The translations under genes were made by a program, and so were the position numbers. Shown piece by piece: positions 1 to 13,459 of a DNA stretch of 64,000 nucleotides. The stretch's first letter is position 1. Every line of letters starts with the position of its first letter. This DNA is from Solenopsis invicta (taxonomy: Eukaryota > Arthropoda > Insecta > Hymenoptera > Formicidae), in the NCBI RefSeq assembly GCF_016802725.1, contig NC_052667.1, positions 25,070,346 through 25,134,345 on the forward strand, given 5' to 3'. Below the pieces are notes generated by a model. That model did not search any database and was not told the origin of the DNA. It saw only the letters and a program-made list of their open reading frames with translations.

Positions 1-3000
1 TCACTCTATATGATAATTTTTTCCAGACATAACAGATGTACCAATAAAAATTTAGGCATTAAGGTTAATATTTTAAAGAATCCATTAAAAAAAAAAAAAT
101 AAAAAAACTTGTTTGGTCCTTGCTAAAAAATTTTACATTTATATTTCCTGTTTTCTGTTTGTTTCACCCGAGTAAAATTCATGACGCTACTAACAAAAAA
201 TAAATTGACGCCATTACCCAGACTTTTAAGAAGATAAACTTGTCTAATTTCTGTAGGAAATTCTTCAATTATAGTCACAAATACCGAATACTTTTCTCTC
301 CGAGCATGCAGGTCAACTCATTTGAGTTTATTTATTAAAAAAACATTTATGATGATATGTTTATCTCGCCAGTTGCATCGGGGCGCGACGCGCTCATCTT
401 TGCGCAAGTAAGTACCATGAAAAATCGCATTACTCTCGCGAATTCTCGTTTCACGGAAACTACGTATCGTGATTCCGTTTTCGCGGATTGCGCTGGAAAT
501 GTATTCTGCCTCTCTCCTTCTCCCCCTCCCTCCCTCCCCCTTCTCTTGGTCCCCGGAGATCATATAACTGTAACTGCAGCCTTGTGCAGCCATTAAGGTA
601 CTCCATATCTCGCGCAAACTGCAATCTGACTACGCGCGCGTTGCACACTCGCGATCCGTTTACGCGGCGAACTTTCGGGGGGGAGGGGAGGTGGGAGGGG
701 CATTGGTTTTGTCCGTCGGTGGACCGGAACACGTATCCTCGAATCTCTGTGCATCGATATGCACGCGGCGCCTGTTAAAAGCTGAAGCTATCAATCTCCC
801 TTTCATCCGACTCTCTCAGAGCCGGGGAGCAAACGCAAACATGCACACCTCTCTGACCGATTATCCAGTGCGCGGCCGCGACTCGGAGCAGCACTATTGC
901 ACATATGCGACGCGCGAGGGGGATCAGTAATTTGCAAACTTTGCTAATACGAGCTACATCTGACGCTCCCCGCGCGCCGTGTCGCTTTATCTGCGCGGAT
1001 ATATCGCGACCAATAATAAACTTCGCGCATATCCGAGGACGCATCGCGCTGGTTTCGCACCGATTTTGTGTGCAGCTGCGAGTCTCGGATAACGAGAAAC
1101 ATTCCGAGACTAATGAGGCAATTTTAGCGGCTCGTATATCCTAAAAGCTGAAAACTTGGCGCGAATGTAGAGTAATTGGCTGAAATACGGTGTAATTATC
1201 TTTCTTTGTTAGGAAACAATTTTAGAAGGTAAAAAGGTCTTTAAAAATGAATGTCGCTTTACAGAGGAGAACGTGGGATTGTTTAACCCCCAGTTGGCAC
1301 AGAGAACTCGAAAAAGAATTCAGGCTCGTGTCATCAGTTCAGAATTCATTTTCAGATGCGAAAGGAACTCTGTTCGGAAAAAGAATTCCCTTTGCGTCTC
1401 TCGAAATGAACTCTAAATTGACGACATTAGCCTGAATTCTTTTTGAATCTGTGTACACTGGAACATGTACCCCCTTTTTACATTTCGTACGATAACCCAG
1501 TTAACAATCAATATTTTAAATTGAAAATTTAATGATTACATTCGTCAATGTGTTGATCCATCCATATTCAAAATTACGAAATATTTACTTAATTAAGATG
1601 TTATTTTAAAAAATGTCATGACGCTGTCATAATAAATAGAAAAAAAATACTGGAGTTGTAATGTGGCCTTCCCCTTCTCATCCACAAAAATTGATTTTGC
1701 TTAAAAAAAAACTGTTTTATTATAAAATTATATATTTATTCAAAATAAAAATAAAAAATTACGAAACATGTGTAAATGTATGTTCGTGCACAACTCTTCC
1801 GCGTGTACACCGCAGTATTGAAAATCTATGATACATGTAAACTATTTATTAATAATAATCTATTAGGCGTTACAGTTATTCCCAATTGTTTTTTCATCTC
1901 CCAATGGTCTTCCAGATAAAGATATTCGACAAATAACTAAAAATTCGTTTTTCTCACTGAAACTTTTGATTGTGTATCTAAAGGATAGCCATTCTTCATA
2001 TCACTAACTTTCGACGCAAGGTGTACTAGAATTTTATTACAAATTACTATACTCACTGAGAGATATCTCGTGTTTAAAATTATTCAGAGATGAAGAAATT
2101 GGGCACTAAAGGGATTTACGTTTCGAAGATTGGAATTTAGAAAAAGTTTTGAATGACAATAAATTCTTTTACCATATCTGTTGTAAAAAAACCTAGCATT
2201 TCTGCACACAACTTAACAGAATTATTGTTATAAAAATACTTATTGTTTATAAAAATGGTCGCGCAAAAATGGTCCATGATAAATAACTTATTACTTTTTT
2301 GTTTGATTGAAAAAAAAACGGTCACTGAAACTCTTATCCTGATTCTACTCCGTTCATTAAAACGTACTAGTTTAGACAATTCAAAAGCGGTGATTTTGAC
2401 TTGGACGACAAGGAATGCACAGGATAAGTTCCGAAAGTTTGAAGATGAAGAATCGTGGGCAATTTTGAATCAAAATTCGGTAGACTTTGGATGTTAGCCA
2501 AAATGCTATTTCCAAGCGTTTAAAGCCATTCAAAAGGCAGAAAAATGGATTTTGCATGAAGTTGGCTATTCTAAATCGTTATAGCACTTGCGTCTCGCTG
2601 CTATCAAGGCACAAGAAAAATTTCTAATTCTTATTGTTAGAACTAAAAGAAAAAGTTAGCAAGCAAGTCAAATCGAGTTTAAAGCTAATCTAAAATCGTG
2701 CAAACGGACCTCAGGCGCCAGCTCGTTTCGCATCCTGCACTACTGGGAATACCGGCACATGTGTGGCTGTTGTAAATATCGCTTTATTTAATTTATTATG
2801 AAAATGTTAAATTGCGGAGAATTTACAAAGTATCCGCGGAATGCGTCGGACTTGGCAGAGAACTGGCTGAAACGAAACGGAGGAGAAAGTATTTCGGACC
2901 GCAAAGGGCTATCCGTTTATCGCATTCCGCTCCTACGTTCCTGTGCGGTAAATGGATTTTCAAATAACTCCTAACATTCTGAAAACGAGGATAAACGCGA

Positions 3001-3560
3001 CGTTTCGCGTTCGAAGTGCATCCGATCGCAATGTGCGGGGACGCCCGAGAGACGCAAGTGCTCTCCGCGCGAGATATATTCGACGGAATAATATCCCCAT
3101 GAGTTCAGCCGGTACAGTTTTCCCGCGGGATTACCGTCGTTCAATGAATTCGGGACCGCTGAGAACGCACGCCGAGTAGAATATGTTCGAGTATACGTAT
3201 TGCATAATCGCGATTAGTGTTCATTGAAGGCTCAGCGGGATTGCGCTGATCGTAACGCGATTATCATCTTCCCGAATCCTGTGATTCCAGTTGAATGAGA
3301 ATGAAATTGATTAAAATATGAATACTCCCCGCACAGTGCCAGAGATTTTGCGATTGGCTTTCGATTGGAAGAAGTTCATTATATTATCGGAGCAAGAATT
3401 ATTACTAGATATATGTAACAAAAATCAGATGTATCGGAATTTAATTGTTTTCAAACTATTATAACAAGGGGAGGTGCTCAACTTGGAAATTCTAAAATTA
3501 TAAAACACTGACAATATCCTGATATGTAATAACTTTTTTTTTTGCTACTTAAATGCTTTA
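1..3560. other. No gene recognised; CpG-rich blocks and AT-rich sequence
   Basis: Apart from the foldback at 1298-1453 I see no coding signal. CpG-rich blocks lie at about 380-1140 and 2850-3340. Their ORFs are short, overlap in several frames and match no family I know. Confidence 0.5.
1298..1453. mobile_element. Short foldback
   Basis: Arms of about 72 bp: CACAGAGAACTCGAAAAAGA and AATTCAGGCT pair with AGCCTGAATTCTTTTTGAAT and CTGTG at the right end. The loop lies near 1372-1380. A 62-codon ORF that crosses it is considered spurious. Confidence 0.6.
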
Positions 3561-3784
3561 GCCCGAAGGAATAAAATCAACTTCTGGAAATTGCTTTGTT
3601 TTTCGTTTTTGTTTTACTATTAAACAATTACAATTTTGATAAGTTTTCTAATCGATCAATCTTATTGAAAGAAAACAATCTTTTTTCACAAAATTTTGTT
3701 TTCTCTTCTTTTATTGGTGGATAATGAAACAAAAGTAAAAAAAAGTGGATGCATTTTTAGAAGTTGATTTTATCCCGTCGGGGT
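3561..3784. mobile_element. TIR MITE with AATAAAATCAACTTCT ends
   Basis: The left end GCCCGAAGGAATAAAATCAA and the right-end complement CCCCGACGGGATAAAATCAA match. Pairing goes on into the T-rich interior. Confidence 0.55.
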
Positions 3785-5009
3785 GAACTCGGACAGCGAA
3801 AGAAAATAGTATTACCAAATTCATATTCTTTTTTATTTGAATTTTTTACCTCCCTTCATAAAAAAAGAAGAAAATATAAAAGCCGACGATACTTATAAGC
3901 TATTTTTTTTACTCATTATTAGTTTTATCATTTCTCAGATCCTTCATGTACAAAATTATTTTACTTATCTTCATATTAAATATTATTATGCACGCGCAAG
4001 TTCAAAACTAGAATTATTGATATTGAGAAGATTAAACAATTTGGCATATTAATGCATCATCAATAATGTAACATTAGCAGTAATCTATCACATTTAAATA
4101 TCCAACTTTAAATGAAAATTCCATTTCGCATGTACCAAGAGACTCAGCGTTAATAATTGAAAGAACGTGTAATGGCCCCGCATTATCGTCGCTGAAGGAA
4201 TTATCCCTTTCGCCCGGCATATATAATAACCCGTATCACCATGTACCGACGAATCGGTAACGAGTGCTGGGCGATCGAGCACAACATTCGATCATTAGCG
4301 TCGATTAACGGGTAGCCCGCCGTTACTCACGAACACTCGAAGCACCGCGCGAGCCCGCGCCTGCGGTATAACCCTTTTAACGTCGGGAGAGCCGCAATTA
4401 CCCAGTAGAAATCGTGAATAGAAGCGGGACTGCGCGGCGGCGCGATAAGGATCGATTCGGATCGATTTAACTCGGAAGCACGCGCTACGGGCCGAGTGCC
4501 AGTGGTACGGGTCCGCGTGCGGTCCGACCGTACGTCGCGCGACTTGTCACGCTCGAGGGTGTTTCGCGAACGTGGATGTGCAGGCGGACTCTCGGGCTCG
4601 AGCCGCGAACGACGTCATTAACGTGATCCGCGATCGTTACGCGGCCGAAATCCGTTTTCATGATCTGCGAATATAACTCGCGAAGCAACGCCGGAAACCG
4701 CTTGTTCAGCCGGGGCGGGAGGCAGAGCGCGCGCGAATTATCGCACGGTTAGCGAAATCAATTACGTCGCTCCGTGGTAGCGCTTTATTACCCCCCCGGT
4801 ATATGGCGCGACGATTTGTCGCGCGCGAGTTTATATGAGTTTTATCCCCCTCCCTCCGCTTGCCCGGGGCTTCCGCCGATAAATTCTTTGAGCGACACCG
4901 AGCCGAGTTTTTCTTAAGGAGTCGAGACTTCTGGTTATTATAAGCACGCGAAGGTATAGGAAAACCCTCGTGTTTTATAAATAGAAACCAGCGCATACTT
5001 CTTTCCCTT

Positions 5010-5215
5010 TAAAAGTGTGCTATATTATATTTTTATATGCAAAAATACATATTTATAATCTCTATATTTGTATAGTATTAAATTCCCGGAAAAAATTTTT
5101 GTACTTAATTATATATAAAATATGTATGATTATATATATATTTTAATGTGTACAAATATGTTTTATATATAATCGTAACATAATTATATATAAATTTATA
5201 TGAAAATTATGGATA
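5010..5215. repeat. TATA/ATTA-rich low-complexity repeat
   Basis: ATATATAATTATATATAA-type sequence next to CCCGGAAAAAATTTTTGTAC. Similar stretches near 18735-18935, 26905-27115 and 32466-32800 also carry CCGGGAAAAAATT or TCGGGTAAAAATTT, which suggests one AT-rich repeat family. Confidence 0.4.
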
Positions 5216-5693
5216 AAAAACTTTTACATTTATGTGGAATTCCAATTCCGCCATGATAAATAATTTCAAGCGTTATCTAGTTTTGGTTGAGAATTTTATT
5301 ACGCAAATCTGCTTACGTACTGCAAGGCTGAAGCGAAAAATCTCCAATCCTTATTATCTTACGGAGAACAGGTCAAATTTAAATGAAGGCCACGGGGCGG
5401 CGCACATTATCCTTTATCTTATGAAAAGTCGCATTGTGCCAATTTTTTGTTAAAAGTACCGGATTAAATAAAAAAAAAAAAGAATTTTCCGACAGAAGAA
5501 AGTCGAACGAGGGAGACGCGCACAATTGAGCAGCATTGCAATTATAAGAAAGGTAAAGAAAAATTCAAGCCGATTTCAATACGAAGCAATATAACACAGA
5601 TTTGTCATAAAATGAACAAATGGATCATAATAATCAGAATAAATAAAAATGTCAAATGTAACATTGATCAAGTAAGCGAAACAAAATTATAAT

Positions 5694-6091
5694 GCAGTGT
5701 AAATTTGCTAAAAGGTCAGAAAAGAGCGATAATCTGGATGCTGGTGTAGAAATATAATTACAGCGAAGAGTTTTTGCACGTACGTTTCGGGCTTATCAGC
5801 CTAATCTTATCAACATGTGGAAATTATATTAAAAGAGAATGAATGAAGATAAAACAAAACGGACAACAAAGGTCGGCTTATCCGCAATTTAAACGATAGT
5901 ATTACATTATCTAAATACCGCGAGTTTAATTACAATCGGACAGCGATTGGTTCATCCGCGGATTAACGCTTACGTAGACAAGATTGTTTTTTTCTTGTTT
6001 GAGTCAAAGGCGTGGACACGCATCCTTCAGTATTTCTACACCAACATCTAGGTTATCGCTCTTTTCTGACCTTTTAACAAATTGACACTGC
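5694..6091. mobile_element. TIR element, 398 bp with 60-bp TIRs
   Basis: Left arm 5694-5754 (GCAGTGTAAATTTGCTAAAA, then GGTCAGAAAAGAGCGATAAT) matches the complement of right arm 6031-6091 at about 90%. The interior is unrelated and has no ORF of note. Confidence 0.65.
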
Positions 6092-8398
6092 GCATGGATA
6101 TATAGAGCTAGAAATATAATGATTTGATTGAAGCACGCAACTGGATAATAAGTCGGAGTAGACAACAAATGTTAAAGGAATAAATATGAAAATAAAAGGA
6201 AAGGTCGGGAGTAATGCACGGCTACGTATCGAGTCAGCTTCAATCGAAACGTGGAAAATTGAGGTAGAGAGCGTATAGCTGCAGTGTTTTTAAGTAACAA
6301 TTATCCTTTCCAAGAATATTTTTTTTGATAATAATCTTAAAATGTATTCATCATATTTTTACTTGAAACAAGTAATTTACTTAACATAAACGGCGTGCAT
6401 AAACAAAGAAAACAATTTCTTTGAACTTAATAATTTTTATTGTAGCAAAACAGATTTGTTTGGAATGGTCCAAACAAACCAGTGTTTGAATCAATAAATA
6501 TATAACAGTGTTACTTTTGTTAAATAATAAATATTGTTTGAATAAAACAACATTTTTATTTAAACAAATAATGTTTTGCATAAATGTATGTTATTTCAAT
6601 GAAACAACTTTCGGCAAAATAAACAAGAATATTAATTCCAATGAAATCGCTTTTTTGCCTTGTGCAGAAAAATATATATTATAAATTATTTGAATTAACT
6701 AAATATTATTTATTACACATAAATATTTACTATATAAGTTTATATATTCACAAACCAGTCATAAGTGGTCACAAACCAATCACAAACCAGTTATAAGAAT
6801 ATAATGAACTTATGATTGATAAAATTTGTTCAAAATGTATTCTGAATCCTAATAATTTAATAATCATTCAATTTAATCAAGAATATTAAGTTAAATCAAA
6901 AATTGAGTTTGAATATTCTGACTTTTCTTCGACACATTTTTATAATATTCCTCAAAAGAGTATAAATTCATTTATTTATTTTTTTAGTATATGCACTGAA
7001 AACAATATATTTTAATACATGTAATAAAATATTTATTTAATTACATAAATGTTTATTTATTTAAAAAAATGATAGTTAAATTAAATTAGTGAGTTTTGTA
7101 TCAAACAAATTTATTTACATTTAATAAATATTTTTGTTGCAAGTATTCAAACGTTTATTAAAATTTAATAATATTTTCTCTCAATGTGATGAAACGTACT
7201 TTCTTTAGAATTTGTGATAATATATTTTAAAACGGTTACCAAGAAAATATTCTTTGTTACTCATTAGAATAACTGCTGTTCACATTCCAGAAGAAAGAAG
7301 TAAATTGCGTAATCGCTTTTCTCAATATTCGAATTGATATTTCTCCGTGTGTAGAACACCATCAAGGCTGAACAGTGCCGTTCAATGTTTCACGATCGGC
7401 AATCGTAATTTTCATCTCGTTGAAATTTTTATCCGTTCCGTCTGTACCATCGGAAATAAGTTCGGAGATAAATTCGGAAATAAACGCACGGGAATAAATG
7501 GCCCGATATTAATCGATTAAATATTAATCAAATACCGTACGTGTCGCCTCGACACGTGTATCCCAGGCTATACGTGGTAGAGGTAAACGTTTACGCGTAC
7601 GCGCGCGGCTTCACGGTCGTTAAAGCTCAAACTTTAAGCGACCAAGTTCCCAAGCGAGGTCGCCGAGGTAGGCGAATCGTAACCTTGACACGTTACAGTT
7701 AGATACCGTGGCAGTTGCGGCGTGTCGCACTTGTAACTCAACTCCGGTGGGCTGCAACGCCGCGGCCGTAAGCGGAAGCGTCGCGGGGGCGAATCGTTTA
7801 TTCGCGACTATAGTCCAAGTTAAATTAGTTTTGTCGTCAGAAATTAATCTCGACGATATAAAGCCCAGCGCCAGTAGTAGCCCCAACATTATCGCCGGTT
7901 AAATAATTCCCCTTTCATTTCGCACAGCGCACTCGCCAACTCGTGTTGCCGCGCGCAATTCCACACTCGGGCGAGCGGGGCGCGGAAGCGCGGAAAGCGC
8001 ATTACGCTCGGCGGGGTTCGAAACGCGGGGAGAAAAATTGCACGAGTGGGAAAAGTTTTTCATATCAGTTTGGCAAGACACGTCAACGTTATAAGCTCGT
8101 TTGCAAGTCTCGTTATACCGCTCGTTTGTACTCGTATACCCGCGCGTTCACATGCCGACTAATATATCAGTCTTAAAATATAAATTAAATTCCAAGTTTC
8201 TCCGATAAGCCGCTACTCGCTGTCGCAGTTGTCGAGCAGCGGCTCTTTCCTCGCGAACGTCTTATTCCGCGAATTTGCGATAAATTTTCGGCGCCATTTT
8301 CGCTCTCGCAAAACGCGACGGTACGCCGAATGAGAAAGAGATCGGGATATCGAGAATAAACAAACGAATTAACTTTCCCCTCGATTGATTCCGTTGAC

Positions 8399-8437
8399 CC
8401 GCCGCCACCGCCGCCGTCGCCGCCGCCGTCGTCGCCG
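8399..8437 (+). repeat. (CCG)n trinucleotide repeat
   Basis: Imperfect CCG/GTC triplets. In reading frames they give poly-Gly, poly-Arg or poly-Pro. The ORFs that cross it show no other protein signature. Confidence 0.8.
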
Positions 8438-11400
8438 TGTGCGGTTAACAAAGGAAAATGCAATTCCCGGAGTTGACACCCTCTGACCGAGTTTTTCGCC
8501 CTCGTTTCCCCGGGGCGATCGTTCCTTCGTCACCTTAACTCCATTTCGACCGCGCGCCCAGCACGATTCGTAATTTGACTCGGTCTTCTTCAATAAATTA
8601 CAGGCTTTGTCGCCTTATATCATTACTGCGTCGACTCCTTCTATTAGAGTTCACCTCTCGGCTTTCGTACCAATATACTTTTTTTTTATCCTAATCTCTT
8701 CAACGTGCAATTGTTCAACGTTGCGCTAAAGAGATCGATAAACTCTTTCTCATTCCTCTCGGATTATTACTTTAAGTCAATTTTATTAACGGTCCAGTTG
8801 TGAAACTCGTGGGACTTTCGGTGCACGAATTGGAAATTAACTTCGCCGCCGCGGGGCATAATATTTCTTGGTAAATAAAATTTCACAGTTGCGTAAAGTC
8901 ACTTAATAACGCGTATAAATCCACGTCCGTGGGGTCTGACGTTCGTTTTAAATTATATTTATATATGCATTGACGTTGATTGTTTTTCAATCAATACCGT
9001 CTGAGATTTGCAATTCTGAGCGTTGACTCGACGTGCGTCTGCGTTTACTATTGTTTTTCTTTATTACAAAAAAGAAAATAAAGGCGTAAACGTCGATACG
9101 CGTTAAATCAAAGTCAAATATCTAAAGGGTGAAAATTAAGCTTGCAAAAATGATTTCACTCTGATGAGAATAAAAATTTGCCACGAGAATCCTATAGAAA
9201 TAAATTTTTGACTTTTATTAAAGTGACAAATCACTCTAACGTCGAACAAGCTCCATTTTTCGGGTGACGTTCAGCTCTACGAGATTCGGAGAGTGGCCGG
9301 CACTGACTTTTAACGCTCCGAAAAGGGTTGCACTGATTGCAAGTGCATTCCCCCCTCTTTCGGATGTATAATCTACTTCTCAAATTAACACCACGATAAT
9401 CTCGGAGAATGTCAGCGAGACAAAGCGTGGCTGCAAGCTGCTTTGCCAGCGTTTCTGACTCTGTTGCACCAGGTCACATTGCGAATGGGAGCAACAGGCG
9501 ATCGTCAACGACCTCGTCTTTCACAGCCTCAAGAGCACAAAGGCAGGAACGGCACATCGATCATGCGGTAACACCGAATTGTATGCATCCACCATTACTC
9601 GCAATTCAGTCTAATGCACTTTCAGCGTATTCAGAGATATATGTGCATGCGCGTGCGAATGACCGGCTGCAGACCTCGAGTCTGCATTTTTGAGTCTGAT
9701 TTTTGAGCTTCGAAAAAGAAGGAGAGTAGCTTTCGATCTACTGAATTTGCGTTCGTGCGTGAAAATGTGTTTTATCACGTCGGATTTTTGAGAAGATTGG
9801 AAAACGGTTCAAAAACGCATTTTTTTATATACATTTGAAGAGTCGTAGCTCGAACCCGATGTGCGAGAGATTTCGAAAAAGACTCGAATTAATACTCAAA
9901 CATTGTAGTTCAATATAAAAATCTCGAAACTTTTATCGCCGAAATCATCGGGCGCGCTATATATTTTTAAAGAATAGGTGTAGTCGTACAGCGACGAGTA
10001 AATTGTCGATTGTCCCATGCAGTGCCGATGCAAAGTAACACACCTACGATATCAATAACTGAGGACCCTTAGACGCTTCGCCACGGTATAGAACGCTTTT
10101 TAAATGTCAGTTTAAACAAATATGTATAAACACGTACTGTGTATAAAACTTAAGCTGTTCCGAAAGACGCCACATGTAGCGCGACAGTGTACAAAGATTA
10201 GATTAAGTCGCTAACTTGATAGATAGATCTCTCGTAATGCTGAATTTTTTATTCTGTCTTGTGTGGTTTTAATTATCTTATAGTCCGTCTTATCGACAAG
10301 TGTACCAGTTTGCGTTGCACCCTGATGTTATGTTTACTGAGTTACGAGAAAAATTTGAAAGAAAAAAATATAAATAAAATAATTCTAGAACACTAAAATA
10401 TGTAAAATGGTCTAATATTATTCACTATTATATTGTTTAAACTTTATAATTTTCAAAAAAAATTGTGTAAATTTCAACAGATTTTACATAGAAAGAGAAA
10501 GCTATAAATATATGTGATTTTATTTTTCTAATTATCTGAGCAAATCACGTTTTGATTAATATTAATAAAGTGCAATGTTTCCAAAAAATAAATAAATATT
10601 GTTTTAGAAAACTTCGATATCGGAGACGATTCTCTTATTTAATTTCAGTAAAAGAAAAATGAGAAAAAAATATATTTAAAGTAATTAAAAAAAAAATTAT
10701 ATCGGTAAATTATCTCTAACTGCTATAAATTGCTATATGCTGTTTTCATGTATTGCGTGTACTTCGTACGTATGTATATATCAAATTCTCATAGACTAAA
10801 GCAATTTATATCGGTTACAAACTTTGCAAGCGTATGTTGTAGGCGCTGTCCGTTGCACATACTGTTCTATACACTCGTAGCGTGTAGATCTGCAATGTAT
10901 AACGCGTCCACGGGGATTGGGACCAATAAATATTCAATGAATTCCGATTTTCAATATATTACGAATACGGAAAAATGATCTCTATATATTTACTCGTGCG
11001 AGCGAAAACACGGCGATCGGCGCAAGATACCTGCATTTTTTTTTCACATCCGCAACGCGACGGAAATTGAAACTCAAATCGGAATTACATCGGTTTTTGC
11101 ACGCGAGCTGTACCTCCGGGACAAAAATTCAGCGAATTATCTCGTGCTTTTTGCACAACGTTGCGCATTAATCTACATAAGAGCCTTAACGCTGGTTGCC
11201 AAATGGTCATTTTTCCAACCTGCATATAGTATACGTGTTGACGTGTATTATACATCGCGCGATCGTAATAGTAGGCGATAATGAAGAAACGATAACAAAG
11301 TAAAGTACAATAAAGTAAAATAAAAAAAAATAAAAGGAAAAAGATTATGATAACTTATAATTAAATTAATGAGACTCGCATTTGCAAATATTAAAATGTA

Positions 11401-11574
11401 TCTTATAATGTTAAATATATAGTGAAAAAAAAATTGTTAATTTGACTAAAGTTTTCAAATTGATTAAATTTTTTTAGCTTATTCATTTAAGTAACGTATA
11501 TTTATAAATTAAATATATAAATATTATATTTGGACTGAGATTTAAATATTTTATATAAAAGTTAAATATACATA

Positions 11575-12471
11575 TAGGGGAAAGTTACTGAATGCGTACT
11601 GGCGTTCTAAAGCGTACTTATTCAATATTTTACATTTTTACTTTCATATAAGCAACTTTTAATTACGAAAATTAAAAGTAAATAAGAAATAAATAATATA
11701 GACGAAAGTTTAACAAGTTCTCTTTTATTTTGTGCATTCTATTAGCATTTCGAAAAACCAGGTACATGTGATGTAAATTTTTTATCAACTTATATAACTG
11801 ATAATAACGTAATTATGCAATTTTATTTAGAATTATTATATTTTCATAAAAAAAGGTTTGTTGCATAGTATTATACGTTCATTGTATACACATATTTAAA
11901 ATTATTATACAAATTAAATCGATATTTTTATAAACTCTATCAAGTTTCCTAACTCGTACCATCACAAATTTTACTACAAAAAATGATGCTACTGTAAGAT
12001 TGATAAGTAATAATAATAAAACTAGTATTTGTTATAAACAAGAATGTGTCAGTTACAAAAATAAATTCAAACCAGTTTAATTTCGGTATTCTCACATTTT
12101 ATTATTGTTATTTATTAATTAATAAATGTTCAATTTTTTTCTGATAAATTATTAATAAAATAAATATTAATTAATAGTTGCTTATATTTTTAATTACTTT
12201 AAATCATTAATTTGATATTTTCGAAGACGATACGATTTAAGAGACCACGGGTACGCTTTAGACAATCGGTTTTCTATGTTCACACCTTTCGCAGCATGTT
12301 AGAAGAGCTTCTGTAATAACAAATTAATTTGTTATTACAGAAAGTTTCAACTTGTAATAATAGGTGAAACATCGAGCTACAATTTGGAATTTTGATCCTA
12401 AGTAGCACACCAAATGTCAAATGTAATATAAATAATAGCCCAAGGGATATGCATTTGGCAACTCTTCCCTA
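11575..12471 (-). mobile_element. F1 TIR element, copy 1 (inverted)
   Basis: About 0.9 kb. The left end TAGGGGAAAGTTACTGAATG and the right end ATTTGGCAACTCTTCCCTA are inverted repeats. The conserved subterminal segment (TAAAGCGTACTT...TTTACATTTTTACTT) lies at the left, so this copy is inverted relative to the other four. No transposase ORF is visible. A 34-bp perfect palindrome lies inside at 12309-12342. Similar 60-bp sequences flank it on both sides. Confidence 0.6.
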
Positions 12472-12531
12472 AGTTAAGTATATAAATACTTGGACTGAGG
12501 TTCAAGTTTATACAGTTAAGTTAAATATATA

Positions 12532-12767
12532 CACTACCGTCGGAATGTTCGGAGCCAAGTATCTATATGTTACTATTTTCCAAACGAGCCAATAATGTCT
12601 CAAACAACCGCTTAGTTTCGCTTATTAGATTTCGCGTTTGATCGTTGATAACATTGTTTAACGATGTCATCTAACAAGCGAAATTAATTCTTCTACACAC
12701 AACATTGACCTATTTTGGAAAACAGCATCATACAGATCCCTAGTCTTAAACTTTCCGAACGGTAGCG
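12532..12767. mobile_element. Tc1/mariner-type MITE
   Basis: 236 bp between TA dinucleotides (12530-12531 and 12768-12769). The ends CACTACCGTCGGAATGTTC and GAACGGTAGCG are inverted repeats of the CACTACCGTTC type common in Tc1-like elements. It is too short to encode a transposase. Confidence 0.65.
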
Positions 12768-13432
12768 TAGACGCTCGAAGTGAAGAAATTTAATCACCAA
12801 GTTACAGAACTTAGTCGAGTTAATAACGTTTCTTTTTTTCCCCGGTGCAAGAAAGTTGAGCATATACGGGCAAAGCCAAGCCCCAGCGCTGTCGTTTCCT
12901 TCGGTGATTCTCTACCGCGTGCAATCACGATACCCGAAACGTTCAGGTTTCGTTTCGTCGTTCCGAAATAGGCACGCAGAGGATACATTCGGTAAGAATA
13001 TAAAGGCATTTATCAGAGAGACCTAATCCACGTTACAAATCCGCCGCACAATGCTCGCCCGCACAACGAGATGCCCTAATAGTCTCCCTCGAAATCTACA
13101 GGTCGCCTGTTGCTCTCCGCTCCGGTCGGCCGTCATCGGACAGAGACTGACCTAGATTTCCCGTAAATAACTCGGCTCTTTTTTTATCCTCCCAACGACT
13201 CCTTCGCCATTGGTCCGGCCACGCATTTGTCCCCGGCCGCGTACATCGGCCCGTTTACGTTCTGTCGTTTCTTCGCCTGCCCGTTTCTCGTCCCTGCCGC
13301 ACTTCCGCGACGATCAATACTCACCTGCACACGCCGTGCACGTCGCCGCCAGGCTGGAGAAGATAAAGGCGTGGGTGCCGTTCGCAGCTGTGTGCCGGCG
13401 GAATATCAAAATGAGTTAGTTCCGAGGAGGAC

Positions 13433-13459
13433 GAGAGAGAGAGAGAGAGAGAGAGAGAG
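13433..13459 (+). repeat. (GA)n microsatellite
   Basis: An uninterrupted GA run. It lies in a CpG-rich block with no supported gene. Confidence 0.95.

Larger units (their letters stand above)
3785..11574. other. No gene recognised; CpG-rich blocks at 4.1-5.0 and 7.4-9.7 kb
   Basis: AT-rich stretches (5.0-5.5, 6.3-7.3, 10.3-10.7, 11.3-11.6 kb) alternate with CpG-rich blocks. The longest frames (about 60-96 codons) show no conserved motif. The TIR element at 5694-6091 is listed separately. Confidence 0.5.

Noticed and set aside
4094..4282. Minus-strand ORF with DTGYYICRAKG, resembling the D-x-G-x-Y-x-C signature of immunoglobulin domains
   Set aside because: Only this short motif fits. A stop lies just upstream, there is no first Cys/Trp part of an Ig fold, and no partner exon or good splice pair was found.
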